64,000 nt of DNA from CAYSUS01 sp964434165. GTDB lineage: Bacteria > Planctomycetota > Planctomycetia > Pirellulales > Thermoguttaceae. Below are positions 43,834-52,715 of this stretch, piece by piece. Below the pieces are notes generated by a model that worked only from the letters and a program-made list of their open reading frames with translations, did not search any database and was not told the DNA's origin. The translations under genes were made by a program, and so were the position numbers. The stretch is from positions 1 through 64,000 of the forward strand of contig CAYSUS010000022.1 in the NCBI GenBank assembly GCA_964434165.1. The letters are read 5' to 3'. Within the stretch, counting starts at the first letter, position 1. The number at the start of each line of letters is the position of its first letter.

Positions 43834-45204
43834 TCACCCTGCCGCCTCCATCGTCCGCTCCAGCCGCCCGACGTAGCTCGCAAGCAGCTCCCGGGCCGCC
43901 TCGGGACAGAACGTCCGGCGGTCGCAGCGCACGTTCACCGACAGGCGTCCCGCGTAGCGCGCGGCCACGAAGCATGCCCGGGTCAGCGGCCGCAGGGGAG
44001 GCGAGCCGGTGGCGCCGGCCAGCAGCACGTCGCCGGCCTGGAGCAGCCCGTCCACGCGCGGCAGCTTGCTCCAGAAATGCCACTCCGGGTCGCCCAGGTT
44101 GGAGAGGACCGCGGTGGCCGCGCATCGCCTCTCGGAGACGATCCACCGCATCGCGCCGGGCGCCACCATCGCCATTTCCAGCCCCGACAGGAAGGCCAGC
44201 CCCATGCGCCAGTGCTTGATCGCCTCGGTCTCCTCTCCGATCCCGGCCAGCAGGGCCTCCTCGTCGTCGCAATCCCGAGGCCGACGCGACAGGAACGCGT
44301 AGCCCATCTTGTTGGCCGCGGGCAGGCGCGCGTCGGCCTTCTCGCGCAGGTTGGTGGGCATGGCGATCCGCAGCCAGGCTTTCGAGTCCTTCTTGCGCCG
44401 GCCGCCTGCGGCGTTCCATGACCGCAGCGCCAGGAACAGATCGCGCAGCAGGAGGTCGTTGATTGTGCGCCCCTGCGCGCGGGCCCGGTCGCGCAAGGCC
44501 TGCGTCTGCTCCGCGTCGAACTGGTGTAGATGGATCCCCGGCACCTCGTGCGGGCCTTCGGCCGGGTGGCCGAACTCGCGGGGCGCGCGGAGCGGCGACA
44601 CGGGCCGCGTCAGCCACTTCCAACCCTCAGCCGCCGTGAACCGCATCGCGGCCCAGCGCGAGACGGGCTCAGGCGGCGGCTCCTCGAACGTGCCTCGCTT
44701 GCGGTAGCGGCCCGGGTCGGGCGGTTCGAGCTTCCCGGCCGCCCCGCCGCCGCGGCGGATCGCGTAGCACGCCAGCACATCGCCCAGCAGCTGCATCCCG
44801 CCGATCGCGTCGGAAACGCAATGGTGCAGGAGAAACGCCAGGCGCGCCCGGCCGCCCCCTTGCCGGACCCAAAGCCGGAAGCCCACTTCGGTGCGCAGGT
44901 CGATGGCCCCGCCGCGCGCGCACCGCATCGGCTCTTCCCAGCCGGCCCAGTCCAGTGGCGGATCGCCTCGCTCGGCCGCGATCCAGCGAAGCCCGCCGCG
45001 CGCCGGCCGAACGTGCGCCCAGTATAGCGGGTGGCGTGAAAGGGCCTCCTCCAGCGACGCTTCGAACGCGGGGCGATGGAGCTCCCCGCGAAATTCCATG
45101 CACAGGATCCCGGTCATCGGCCAGTCGGGCCGGTCGTCGAGCCACATGTAGCGCTCGAACGGGACCAACGCCAGGGGAAAGACCGCCTCTCGGTCGAAGC
45201 TCAT
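43834..45204 (-). CDS. Condensation-domain-like acyltransferase (HHxxxDA), paralog 2
   Basis: The protein has 456 residues, the same length as paralog 1 at 39319 and clearly related throughout: PLALVPFERYMWLDDRPDWP near the N-terminus, active-site motif HHCVSDA near residue 127 (Ala replacing the last Gly), GRTINDLLLRDLFLALRSW, RLPAANKMGYAFLSRR and a C-terminal AVLSNLGDPEWHF. It probably transfers acyl groups to alcohols. The start is the ATG at 45202-45204, which aligns with paralog 1; the upstream sequence gives no clear ribosome-binding site. The two paralogs flank the carrier-domain and reductase genes, both transcribed on the minus strand. Confidence 0.8.
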   Translation of the reverse strand: MSFDREAVFPLALVPFERYMWLDDRPDWPMTGILCMEFRGELHRPAFEASLEEALSRHPLYWAHVRPARGGLRWIAAERGDPPLDWAGWEEPMRCARGGAIDLRTEVGFRLWVRQGGGRARLAFLLHHCVSDAIGGMQLLGDVLACYAIRRGGGAAGKLEPPDPGRYRKRGTFEEPPPEPVSRWAAMRFTAAEGWKWLTRPVSPLRAPREFGHPAEGPHEVPGIHLHQFDAEQTQALRDRARAQGRTINDLLLRDLFLALRSWNAAGGRRKKDSKAWLRIAMPTNLREKADARLPAANKMGYAFLSRRPRDCDDEEALLAGIGEETEAIKHWRMGLAFLSGLEMAMVAPGAMRWIVSERRCAATAVLSNLGDPEWHFWSKLPRVDGLLQAGDVLLAGATGSPPLRPLTRACFVAARYAGRLSVNVRCDRRTFCPEAARELLASYVGRLERTMEAAG

Positions 45205-45547
45205 AGGGTGCAGAAACCTACGGGTGTTGCCGGGCCTTCTTCGTCTTGTCGCCGGCCGTCTTGCGCGCGGCCGAAACACAAGGTGTTCCGCGCCGGCTCT
45301 ACGCGCGTCTTCCTCCCAAATGGCCGAGGTGCATTCTTGCCCGGCCGCCTTTGCGCGACAACCGAGCGGCCGTCGCGGGCCGCTTGGCGCGCAGGGGCGT
45401 CCGGGGGGTGCGGCTCCCCCGTTTCTTGCGTTTCGCTTCGAGAGGCCTATAATTGCCGGTTTGGAGCCGCCGCGCGCATCGGCCCCAGGAGCCCCCGCGC
45501 GCTTCCCAAAGCCCTTCGGAACACCCTTCTGCTTGAGGAGACGCGAC
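45205..45547. other. Divergent intergenic region with a candidate promoter
   Basis: About 340 bases between the acyltransferase (minus) and the exported protein gene (plus). The right part carries a consensus -10 (see 45426). The left part is Arg-rich in all frames and shows no gene or repeat. Confidence 0.3.
45426..45453 (+). promoter_or_regulatory. Candidate sigma70-type promoter with consensus -10
   Basis: TTGCGT (45426-45431), a 16-base spacer and TATAAT (45448-45453). The ATG of the following gene is 95 bases downstream at 45548. The perfect -10 in GC-rich DNA makes chance unlikely, but the -35 is weak. Confidence 0.5.
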
Positions 45548-47338
45548 ATGAGACTGCGTAATCTCTCCCGTTTCGGTCTGGCCTCGCTGCTGGCCTTGGT
45601 GCTGGCCAATATTGCCGAAGCGAGGGACGTGTTCAAGGCCATCCCGCGCGATGCGATCGCCTTCGCCACCTTCAGTCGCCTGGCCGAGACTGATGCGCGC
45701 GTTCAGCAGCTCGCCGGCGAGCTGAAGCTCCCCCGGATTCAGGCAATGGAGCTGCTGAAGACGGCCGCCGGAGTGAAGGAGGGCATCGACGAGAAGGGGA
45801 CCGCCGCACTGGTCATCTTCCCGGCTGAGGAGGACCTCGACCAGCCGCGCGCCGTGCTGCTGGTGCCGGTGACCGACTACGACGCGCTGCTGAAGCAGCT
45901 CAAGCCCGAGAATCCGGATGCCGCGGTGGCGCGGGTCACCCTGTTCGACGCACCGCTGCTGCTGGCGCGCAAGGGAGACTTCGCCGTCGTGGCCAAACGA
46001 GGCGAAGAGGAGCTGCTCACGAAGGTCCTCGCCGACACCAAGGGCGTGGCCGCGGAGATGGCCGGCCTGGGCGAGTGGCCGGGCAAGTTCGAGGTGACGG
46101 GCGCCCTGACTCGGCGCGGGATCGAGCTGCTGGCCGAAAAGGGCATCGACGAGCTGCGCAAGGCCCGCGACCAGTTCAAGCAGTTGGCCACGGAGATGGA
46201 AGAGCTCGGCGGCCCGATGGAGAACCTCATGGCCGCCTTCAAGATGTACGAGCAGTTCCTCCAGGCTTGGCGCGACGAGACTGCCTTGATGGCCGGTGGC
46301 CTGCACCTGGACGACGAGGGCAACCTGCTGGCCGAGGGGCGCGTGCGCCTCGTGCCGGAGGGCGTGGTGGCCAAAGGCCTCGTGGGCGCTGCCCCCATCG
46401 AAGGCGACTTGCTCGCGGGTTTGCCCACCGATCCGTACGTCGTGGCCATGGCCATGGCCAACCCGTCGGGCCTGACCGAGGCAATGACGCGGTTCTCCCT
46501 GGAGCTGGTAAAGAACAACCCGGTGTTCCGGGGCATGGTGGGCAAGCCCGAGAACATGAAGGAGCTTGTGGAGCTCTCCGTAGCCTCGGCCAAGCGATTG
46601 GAGTCGCTGTCGTTCGTGTTCGGCGTTGGCAAAGACCGCGATCCGATCTACTCGGCGACCGCGGGAATCATCGCGGCGGACGACCCGAAGGCGTATCTCG
46701 ACGACTACGTCGCCGCGATCAAGAAGATGAGGGAATCGGCCGGCGACGAGAAGTCGATGGTCGGCGGCATGAACGTCCAGCGCGAGAGGATCGCCGGGCG
46801 CGAGGGCGTCAGACTGACGTTCAAGATCCCCATGAGCTTCCCCATGCCTGACGTGCCGGAAGAGGTCCGCAAGCAGGTTGAGCAGTCAGTGCGGGAAATG
46901 ATGGAGCGGATGTATGGGCCCGGCGGGGAGCTGACCGTGTACATGGCCCCGGCGGGCGAGAAAACACTGGCCATGGGCTATACGTCCAAGGGCCAGGTCG
47001 AGGCCATCATCCAGGCCCGGGCCGCCGGCAAGCCGGGGCTGGCCGGCGATGCGCAACTCGCCAAGACCGCGGCATTGCTCCCGCGCAAGGCCGCGGCCCT
47101 GATCTACTGGAGCCCGCGCGGCACGATCGCCTTCGGGGCACGGATGATCAAGGTCATGGCCGGCGACGCCGGGACCCCGATCGACATCCCGTCGTTTCCC
47201 GAGTCGCCCCCCATCGGTGCAGCGGTCACCGTGGTACCCAACGAGATCCGCATCCATGTCGCGGCCCCGCTTGACATGCTCAAGGCCTCAGCCGATTTCT
47301 ACCGCAAGGTGGAGGGGGCGCTCGGCGGCGAGTTCTGA
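45548..47338 (+). CDS. Exported protein of unknown function
   Basis: The protein has 596 residues and begins with a signal peptide (RFGLASLLALVLANIAEARD). The start reads RDVFKAIPRDAIAFATFSRL, a pattern I have seen in planctomycete exported proteins of unknown role, followed by repeated alpha/beta segments such as AVLLVPVTDYDALLKQL. No catalytic motif, cysteine pair or membrane helix is visible after the signal. It may be a periplasmic or outer-membrane-associated structural protein. The ATG at 45548 is preceded by GAGGAG. The 3' end of the gene appears duplicated in the following intergenic region. Confidence 0.75.
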   Translation: MRLRNLSRFGLASLLALVLANIAEARDVFKAIPRDAIAFATFSRLAETDARVQQLAGELKLPRIQAMELLKTAAGVKEGIDEKGTAALVIFPAEEDLDQPRAVLLVPVTDYDALLKQLKPENPDAAVARVTLFDAPLLLARKGDFAVVAKRGEEELLTKVLADTKGVAAEMAGLGEWPGKFEVTGALTRRGIELLAEKGIDELRKARDQFKQLATEMEELGGPMENLMAAFKMYEQFLQAWRDETALMAGGLHLDDEGNLLAEGRVRLVPEGVVAKGLVGAAPIEGDLLAGLPTDPYVVAMAMANPSGLTEAMTRFSLELVKNNPVFRGMVGKPENMKELVELSVASAKRLESLSFVFGVGKDRDPIYSATAGIIAADDPKAYLDDYVAAIKKMRESAGDEKSMVGGMNVQRERIAGREGVRLTFKIPMSFPMPDVPEEVRKQVEQSVREMMERMYGPGGELTVYMAPAGEKTLAMGYTSKGQVEAIIQARAAGKPGLAGDAQLAKTAALLPRKAAALIYWSPRGTIAFGARMIKVMAGDAGTPIDIPSFPESPPIGAAVTVVPNEIRIHVAAPLDMLKASADFYRKVEGALGGEF

Positions 47339-47731
47339 TTGCCCCCGTGCGCCGACATGCCGAAGTCGCAGCCGACTTCTAGCGCGACGGAGCGATGCAA
47401 TTCGACCGGGGGGGCTGGTCGCCCTCGTGCGCCGCGGGGCACGGCCTTGTCCGGGCGCGGGGCTCCTGAGGCCGCCGAGGCGCGGCCGCATGGCTTTCCG
47501 CGTTCGGCAGGGCCGAGGAGACCGGCCGTAGCCAATCTCGTTGACACGGCCGCGTTCAGGATTACAATCAGTTACTCCGGGTGAGGGGGGCGCCGCGCCC
47601 TTGGTGTGGAGGCTGCCTTCATTCGGTCTTCGGCTGCACGAAGAGGCCTGCCAGACCCCCGTTGCGATCGCGCCTTGGGAAGCGCCCCAGTCGCTCCCGG
47701 CGGTGGCGATCCCTCCCCGGGAGACGCTTGC
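47339..47731. other. Intergenic region with a gene-end duplication, a hairpin and a promoter
   Basis: GACATGCCGAAGTCGCAGCC and the bases after it (47354-47394) imperfectly repeat the end of the preceding gene (47273-47315). Inside it GAAGTCG (47362-47368) and CGACTTC (47373-47379) form a 7-bp perfect stem with a 4-base loop, 23 bases after the stop codon, possibly a terminator. A strong candidate promoter follows at 47541. The remainder holds nothing recognisable. Confidence 0.4.
47541..47568 (+). promoter_or_regulatory. Strong sigma70-type promoter candidate for the autotransporter-like gene
   Basis: TTGACA (47541-47546, consensus), a 16-base spacer and TACAAT (47563-47568). It would give a 5' leader of roughly 155 bases before the ATG at 47732, which is preceded by GGGAG. 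Confidence 0.6.
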
Positions 47732-50700
47732 ATGCGTGCTTCATGCCTCGTTCGACGGACCGCGGTTCTTCTCTCGTCCCTCTCCCTCCTCGCCGCAGGC
47801 ACGCCGGGCCTAGCCGACACGGTCACCTGGAATGGAAGCACCAGCTCCGACTGGAGCAACCCGGCCAACTGGGACGTGGGCCCGCCGACAAGCGGCGATG
47901 ACGTCGTGCTGACCTCCGCCGGCTCGGCGCCTGCCAATCAGGACATTGCCGGGCTCGATCTGAATGCCATCACGTTCGCGACCGACGCCTTGAGTCTCAC
48001 GATCAGCGGCCAGGACTTCACGGTCGGCAGGATCAACGCGGAGCGCAGCTCGGGCGATCCCGAGACCTACACCTTCCAGCAGAACGTGGCCATCAAGCAG
48101 GGCGGGTGGACGGTGCGCCGACCCTCGGTCCTCCGGTTCGAAGGCACGGTCAGCGAGTCGGGAGGTTCGGTCGGGTTCTCCGCCAATAACAACGGCCAGA
48201 TCCAGTTTGTCGGCCCCGTGACCATCACAGGCGGCTTCCGCAACAACCAGACGACCGTCCAGTTCTTCGGCCTGGAGACCACCGGCGCCAAGCCCGGGGC
48301 ACTCGACGACGACTACTTCCGCAGTGGGTACGGCGCCTGGCGGTTCCGCTCGCCCGACGGCAGCTTCTACAACGACTACGTGTTCGACGCCAACGTGGGC
48401 GTGACCACGACCAACACCGCCAGGTTCATCGTGGACGACGACGTCCAGGTGACGCTCGCGGGACCCGTCGCCGAGAACGACGCCGGCAAGAGCCTCCTCG
48501 TGGGCGACGTTCACGTGTCCGAGGGAAGCGGCGTGCTGGTCCTGGCCGGCAACAACACGTTCACCGGCGGCATCAACGTGGCGCGGGGCCTGCTCGTGCT
48601 CGACGGCGCGGTCGCCCCGGGGACGGGCGGGGCGCGGCTCACGCTCGGGGCACCCGCCGCCATCGACCTGGCGGGCCACGACCTGCTCGGGCGCGACCTG
48701 CAATACAACAACGGGTTCGGGTTCCTCGGGTCGGGCAACGTCCGCAACAGCGACACGACCGCCACGGCCACCGTCAACGGCGACATGACGCAGGTCGGCA
48801 CCGGGAGCGGCTCGGCCAACTTCGGCGGGCCGGGCGACATCCTCTACTCAGGCGACGTCACGGACACCTCCGACAGTCAGGCCTTCGTCAAGATCGGCCC
48901 CGGCACGCTGACGATGACCGGGACGTTCAGCTACCCGGGCGCCACGCACGTGCGCGGCGGCACGCTGGTGTACGATTACACCACCGAGAACACGAACAAG
49001 GCCGCCGACGCCGCTTCGCTGGAGCTCAACGGCAAGCTCCGCATCGTCGGAAGCGCGGTCGGTGCGACCTCCGAGACGATCGGCGACCTGAAGATCGGCC
49101 GCTTGAACAACACGGAGGGCGACGCCGCCAAGGTGATCGTCCAGGCCGGCCCCGGCCAGACCGCCGAGCTGAAGTTCGACGGACTGGAAGTTGATCGCGA
49201 CGCGACGCTGGACTTCGCCCCCGACGCGTCCTCGACGATCACCACGGGCGCCGCAACCAACCGTGCCAACTCCGGTGTGCTGGGCGGCAACGTGACCTTC
49301 GCCGGGTCGAGCTTCGCACGCGTGGCCTCGTCGGCCAATCCCGACGGCACGCTTAACATCGAGCCCCTGCCCGACGCGGCTTACGCGACCAACGACTTTG
49401 GCGACTACGGCTCGGGCGACACGGCCCTCTACAACCACGTGGACGTCTCGGGCGCGCAGACCTTGAGCGTGACGCGCCAGGTGGCCTCGCTGAGGTTCAA
49501 TGACGGGAACGGGCCGACCACCCTTTCGCTGAACAGCGCCCTGCGTCTGTATGGCGACGACGCCGACGGAAACCATCACGACGGCGCGATCCTCGTCACG
49601 CCCGCCGTCGGAGGCAACCAGGTCACCATCGACGGCTCGGGCATGCTGTTCGCCGACGCCGTCAACGGCACCGGCTCCGTCCACCAATACAACACGGCCG
49701 CCCCGCTCCGGATCGACGCCCGGCTGTTCCGGTTCAGCGCCGGCACCAGTCTCACGAAGGTCGGCCCCGGCGAGCTGATCCTGACCGACCCCAACAACAG
49801 CTTCACGAACCTCTATCTCTTCGAGGGGGCACTGACCTTCGTGGACGGCGCGGGGAGCAATCGCACGGTACTGGGCATGGACAGCGGCAACGTCTTCATG
49901 AGCGACGCCTCGCTCCGCTTCGCCGGGACGGATCACACCATGGGCAAGACCTTGGGACTGCGCGGGCCGGCCACGATCGAGGTGGCGGGCACGCAGCTCG
50001 ATGGCAGCACCCCGACCGGCGTGCTCACGGTCACCTCGGACGTCTCGTCGGCGGGCAACCTGGGCAGCGACCACTGGCTCACGCTCGCGGGGGCGGGCGA
50101 CGGCGTCATGGCCGGGGACCTCGCGTTGGGCCTCGGCGGCCTCCGCAAGACCGGCGCCGGCACCTGGACCGTCAGCGGGGCGAACACCTACCGCGGGGCC
50201 ACGCAGGTCCTGGAAGGGACGCTCCTGATGGACGGCTCGACCTCGCCGTGGAGCGGCGTCTCGGTCGCCTCCGGGGCCACGCTGGGCGGTGGCGGCACCC
50301 TCGGTGGGCCCGTTGTGGTCCAGGCCGGCGGCATGCTCTCGCCCGGCACCAGCCCCGGCATCCTCGCTTTCGGGGAAGGCCTCGCCCTGGCCGACACGGC
50401 CGGCCTGCTCATCGAGCTGGGCGGGACCACGCCCGGCACCGGCGATGCCTACCACGACCAGCTCGTGGTCGAGGGCGGCGTGCGACTGGGCACCGGCGCC
50501 GGCACGGAGCTGATCGTGGACGTGCTTGACGGGTTCACGCCCCAGCCCGGCGACCGCTTCTTGATCCTCGACAACCTCGGCGACGCGGCGGTCGAGGGCC
50601 TGTTTGCGGCGGGCGGGACGCTGCTCTCCGAGGGCGCGACGTTCCAGGCCGACGGATTCGGCTTCCAGATCAGCTACCTGGGGTCCGACGGGCAGGGCAA

Positions 50701-50818
50701 CGACGTCGTGCTTTCCCTGGCCGAAGGCGGCGGACCGGTCATCCCCGAGCCGTCCACGTGGATCTTGATGGCCCTCGGCGCGCTGTTGCTCGGCCTTGCT
50801 CGCCGGCGGCGCCCGTAA
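47732..50818 (+). CDS. Autotransporter-like beta-helix protein with PEP-CTERM signal
   Basis: The protein has 1028 residues. After a signal peptide (TAVLLSSLSLLAAGTPGLAD) it carries glycine- and asparagine-rich strand-loop repeats typical of autotransporter passenger domains, including VLAGNNTFTGGINVARGLLV, LTKVGPGELILTDPNNSFTN and LRKTGAGTWTVSGANTYRGA. Such repeats form a right-handed beta-helix. Instead of an outer-membrane barrel, the C-terminus is a PEP-CTERM tag (VIPEPSTWILMALGALLLGL then ARRRR), so it should be sorted by an exosortase rather than self-transported. No enzyme motif is seen. A promoter candidate lies 160 bases upstream. Confidence 0.85.
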   Translation: MRASCLVRRTAVLLSSLSLLAAGTPGLADTVTWNGSTSSDWSNPANWDVGPPTSGDDVVLTSAGSAPANQDIAGLDLNAITFATDALSLTISGQDFTVGRINAERSSGDPETYTFQQNVAIKQGGWTVRRPSVLRFEGTVSESGGSVGFSANNNGQIQFVGPVTITGGFRNNQTTVQFFGLETTGAKPGALDDDYFRSGYGAWRFRSPDGSFYNDYVFDANVGVTTTNTARFIVDDDVQVTLAGPVAENDAGKSLLVGDVHVSEGSGVLVLAGNNTFTGGINVARGLLVLDGAVAPGTGGARLTLGAPAAIDLAGHDLLGRDLQYNNGFGFLGSGNVRNSDTTATATVNGDMTQVGTGSGSANFGGPGDILYSGDVTDTSDSQAFVKIGPGTLTMTGTFSYPGATHVRGGTLVYDYTTENTNKAADAASLELNGKLRIVGSAVGATSETIGDLKIGRLNNTEGDAAKVIVQAGPGQTAELKFDGLEVDRDATLDFAPDASSTITTGAATNRANSGVLGGNVTFAGSSFARVASSANPDGTLNIEPLPDAAYATNDFGDYGSGDTALYNHVDVSGAQTLSVTRQVASLRFNDGNGPTTLSLNSALRLYGDDADGNHHDGAILVTPAVGGNQVTIDGSGMLFADAVNGTGSVHQYNTAAPLRIDARLFRFSAGTSLTKVGPGELILTDPNNSFTNLYLFEGALTFVDGAGSNRTVLGMDSGNVFMSDASLRFAGTDHTMGKTLGLRGPATIEVAGTQLDGSTPTGVLTVTSDVSSAGNLGSDHWLTLAGAGDGVMAGDLALGLGGLRKTGAGTWTVSGANTYRGATQVLEGTLLMDGSTSPWSGVSVASGATLGGGGTLGGPVVVQAGGMLSPGTSPGILAFGEGLALADTAGLLIELGGTTPGTGDAYHDQLVVEGGVRLGTGAGTELIVDVLDGFTPQPGDRFLILDNLGDAAVEGLFAAGGTLLSEGATFQADGFGFQISYLGSDGQGNDVVLSLAEGGGPVIPEPSTWILMALGALLLGLARRRRP

Positions 50819-50925
50819 GCGACTCGCTCCGGGCGGGGTGGCTTGGCGGCGGCTGGCCGCAGTGCCTTCCGCCTGCCTGGCCGCCGCTCCCTCGCGGTCG
50901 CGCTTCCGACTGGGCAGGCTCACGC

Positions 50926-51417
50926 CTACCCCCGGGCCGGGCGCTCGATCCGGTAGCGCTTCTTAAACCGCAGGCCGCAAGCCCGACACCACACGTTGTC
51001 GGTGAAGAACGGAGCCAACAGGCTCAGCGCGAGTAGGATCGAGCCGAGACCCAGCCCGGTCCACCGCCAGAGCCCCTCGCCGGCAAGCGCCACGCCGAGA
51101 ACCAGAAAGGACACGATCACCGGCCAGGGGCTGGCCGTGTCGCGCGCCAGGTCCTGCGACGCGCACCCCGGGCAGCGGGCCTGCTTCCATCGCGGATGCG
51201 GCACGGGATCCGGCTCGCGGGGCTGGAGGGCCTCGGGCACGTTCGTCCTGGGGATCACCTCGACGATCGGTCGCGCGTCCGCCAGCTCCGTCTGCGACGT
51301 CGTCTCCTCGGCCGTGTGAAAACCGGGATCTTCCTCGCCGCTCTTCGAGGTGCCGCAGTTCCAGCAGACCTCGTAGCCGTCGTCGTTTTCTTCCCGGCAC
51401 TTCGGGCAGTTCCACAT
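50926..51417 (-). CDS. Membrane protein with two zinc ribbons
   Basis: The protein has 163 residues. The N-terminal ribbon is MWNCPKCREEN...CWNCG, a central pair is RCPGCASQD, two hydrophobic helices follow (PVIVSFLVLGVALAGEGLW and LGSILLALSLLAPFF), and the end has CRACG. No known family beyond zinc-ribbon proteins is recognised. The acidic/Ser-rich linker at 23-48 may be disordered. Start ATG 51415-51417 follows GGGGGAG. It is convergent with the PEP-CTERM gene and divergent from the TlpA-like gene. Confidence 0.7.
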   Translation of the reverse strand: MWNCPKCREENDDGYEVCWNCGTSKSGEEDPGFHTAEETTSQTELADARPIVEVIPRTNVPEALQPREPDPVPHPRWKQARCPGCASQDLARDTASPWPVIVSFLVLGVALAGEGLWRWTGLGLGSILLALSLLAPFFTDNVWCRACGLRFKKRYRIERPARG

Positions 51418-51515
51418 CGGTCTCCCCCGTGGTCGAGTGGCATCGCGGCACTGAGCCATGCACGATCTTAACCTTCGTGCGGAAAACGGAAAAGCGGCGC
51501 CCCGCCTGGGCGCGA

Positions 51516-51543
51516 TTGCCCGACCGGCCACTCGCCCTACAAT
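51516..51543 (+). promoter_or_regulatory. Candidate promoter for the TlpA-like gene
   Basis: TTGCCC (51516-51521), a 16-base spacer and TACAAT (51538-51543), 33 bases before the ATG at 51577. Confidence 0.45.
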
Positions 51544-51576
51544 TCCTGCGCCCCGTCCGTCTCCGTAGAGCTTCCC

Positions 51577-52653
51577 ATGCATCGATCCGTCGTCGCTCCA
51601 CTCACCCCAAGCCGCATCGTCGCTTCCGCGCTCCTCGCGGCCGCGATGCTGCACCATGCACGCGCGGCCCGGTCCGAGCCCGTGCCGCACCCCCTGGTGA
51701 TGCTCGTCCGCGACCCGGCGGTACAGAAGGAGCTGGGCCTGGACGCGCAGCAGGCGGCGGCCGTCGCCGCGGCGGCCGCGCAGGTCGACGTCCCCCTGTT
51801 CCGGCTCCGCGACGTAGAGGCGGAGAAGCGGGCCGAGCGCGTCGGCCAGCTCGTATCGGGCTTCCGCGCCCGGCTCGACGCGGCACTCCGGCCGGCCCAG
51901 AAGCAGCGACTGACCCAGCTCGAATTCCGTGCCGGGGGACTCCCGGCCATGGTGGCCGACCCGTTCGTCGCATGCCTGAACCTGAGCGATGCACAGACCG
52001 ACCGCATTCGCCGCATTCTCCAAGAGGCCGATGCGGAGGCCGCGCAGATCGCCGAAGAAGGCGCGACGGGCAAGTCGGCGGAAGCGGTCCGGGCCGCTTC
52101 GCAGCGCAAGATCTTTTCCCTGCTCTCCGCCGGGCAGCAGAAGGCCCTGGCCGAGCTGGCCGGGGAGCCGTTCGATCTCGCCCAGGTCCGCCATCGCGCC
52201 AGCCGCGCGCCCGAGCTCGAAGACATCGCGGCGTGGATCAACACCGAGGCGCTGAAGCTCGACGATCTCCGCGGGAAGGTGGTCGCCCTGCACTTCTACG
52301 CCTTCGGCTGCATCAACTGCGTGCGCAACTTCCCGCACTACAAGGCCTGGCACCGCGACTACGCCGACAAGGGCCTCGTGGTGCTCGGCGTGCACACCCC
52401 GGAAACCGCCGCGGAGCGCGACGTTGCGGCCGTGCGCCGCCGCGCGGCCGAGGCCGGCCTGGCGTTTCCCATCGCCGTGGATGCCCGGGGCAAGACCTGG
52501 ACCGCCTGGGCCAACCGCATGTGGCCCAGCGTGTACCTGATCGACAAGCAGGGCCACGTGCGCCGCTGGTGGTACGGCGAGCTCAACTGGAAAGGGGCCC
52601 AGGGCGAGAAGCTTCTGCGGGCGAAGATCGAGGAGCTGCTGGCGGAGAAGTGA
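51577..52653 (+). CDS. TlpA-like thioredoxin-fold exported protein
   Basis: The protein has 358 residues with a signal peptide (IVASALLAAAMLHHARA). Residues about 40-200 form a helical region with alternating KR and E residues, similar to Spy/CpxP-like helical segments (QKELGLDAQQAAAVAAAAAQ). Residues about 220-350 are a thioredoxin domain with active site FGCINCVRNFP (CxxC) and MWPSVYLIDKQGHVRRWWYG near the cis-Pro strand. It probably acts as a periplasmic disulfide reductase or redoxin. The gene is preceded by a promoter candidate and ends next to a nested palindrome; its convergent neighbour begins 63 bases later. Confidence 0.82.
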   Translation: MHRSVVAPLTPSRIVASALLAAAMLHHARAARSEPVPHPLVMLVRDPAVQKELGLDAQQAAAVAAAAAQVDVPLFRLRDVEAEKRAERVGQLVSGFRARLDAALRPAQKQRLTQLEFRAGGLPAMVADPFVACLNLSDAQTDRIRRILQEADAEAAQIAEEGATGKSAEAVRAASQRKIFSLLSAGQQKALAELAGEPFDLAQVRHRASRAPELEDIAAWINTEALKLDDLRGKVVALHFYAFGCINCVRNFPHYKAWHRDYADKGLVVLGVHTPETAAERDVAAVRRRAAEAGLAFPIAVDARGKTWTAWANRMWPSVYLIDKQGHVRRWWYGELNWKGAQGEKLLRAKIEELLAEK

Positions 52654-52669
52654 CCGTCGGACTTCCGAC

Positions 52670-52712
52670 GCGCCGGACTTTCGAGGTCTTGAAGACTTCG
52701 GATGTCCGGCGC
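52670..52712. repeat. Nested palindrome, copy 4 (degenerate, pairing kept by G-T)
   Basis: The arms GCGCCGGAC (52670-52678) and GTCCGGCGC (52704-52712) pair perfectly; the inner part GGACTTTCGAGGTCTT and AAGACTTCGGATGTCC pairs with two positions read as G-T and one mismatch. It begins 17 bases after the TlpA-like stop, with a partial extra unit from 52657, and lies between two convergent genes. Confidence 0.75.
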
Positions 52713-52715
52713 GGT

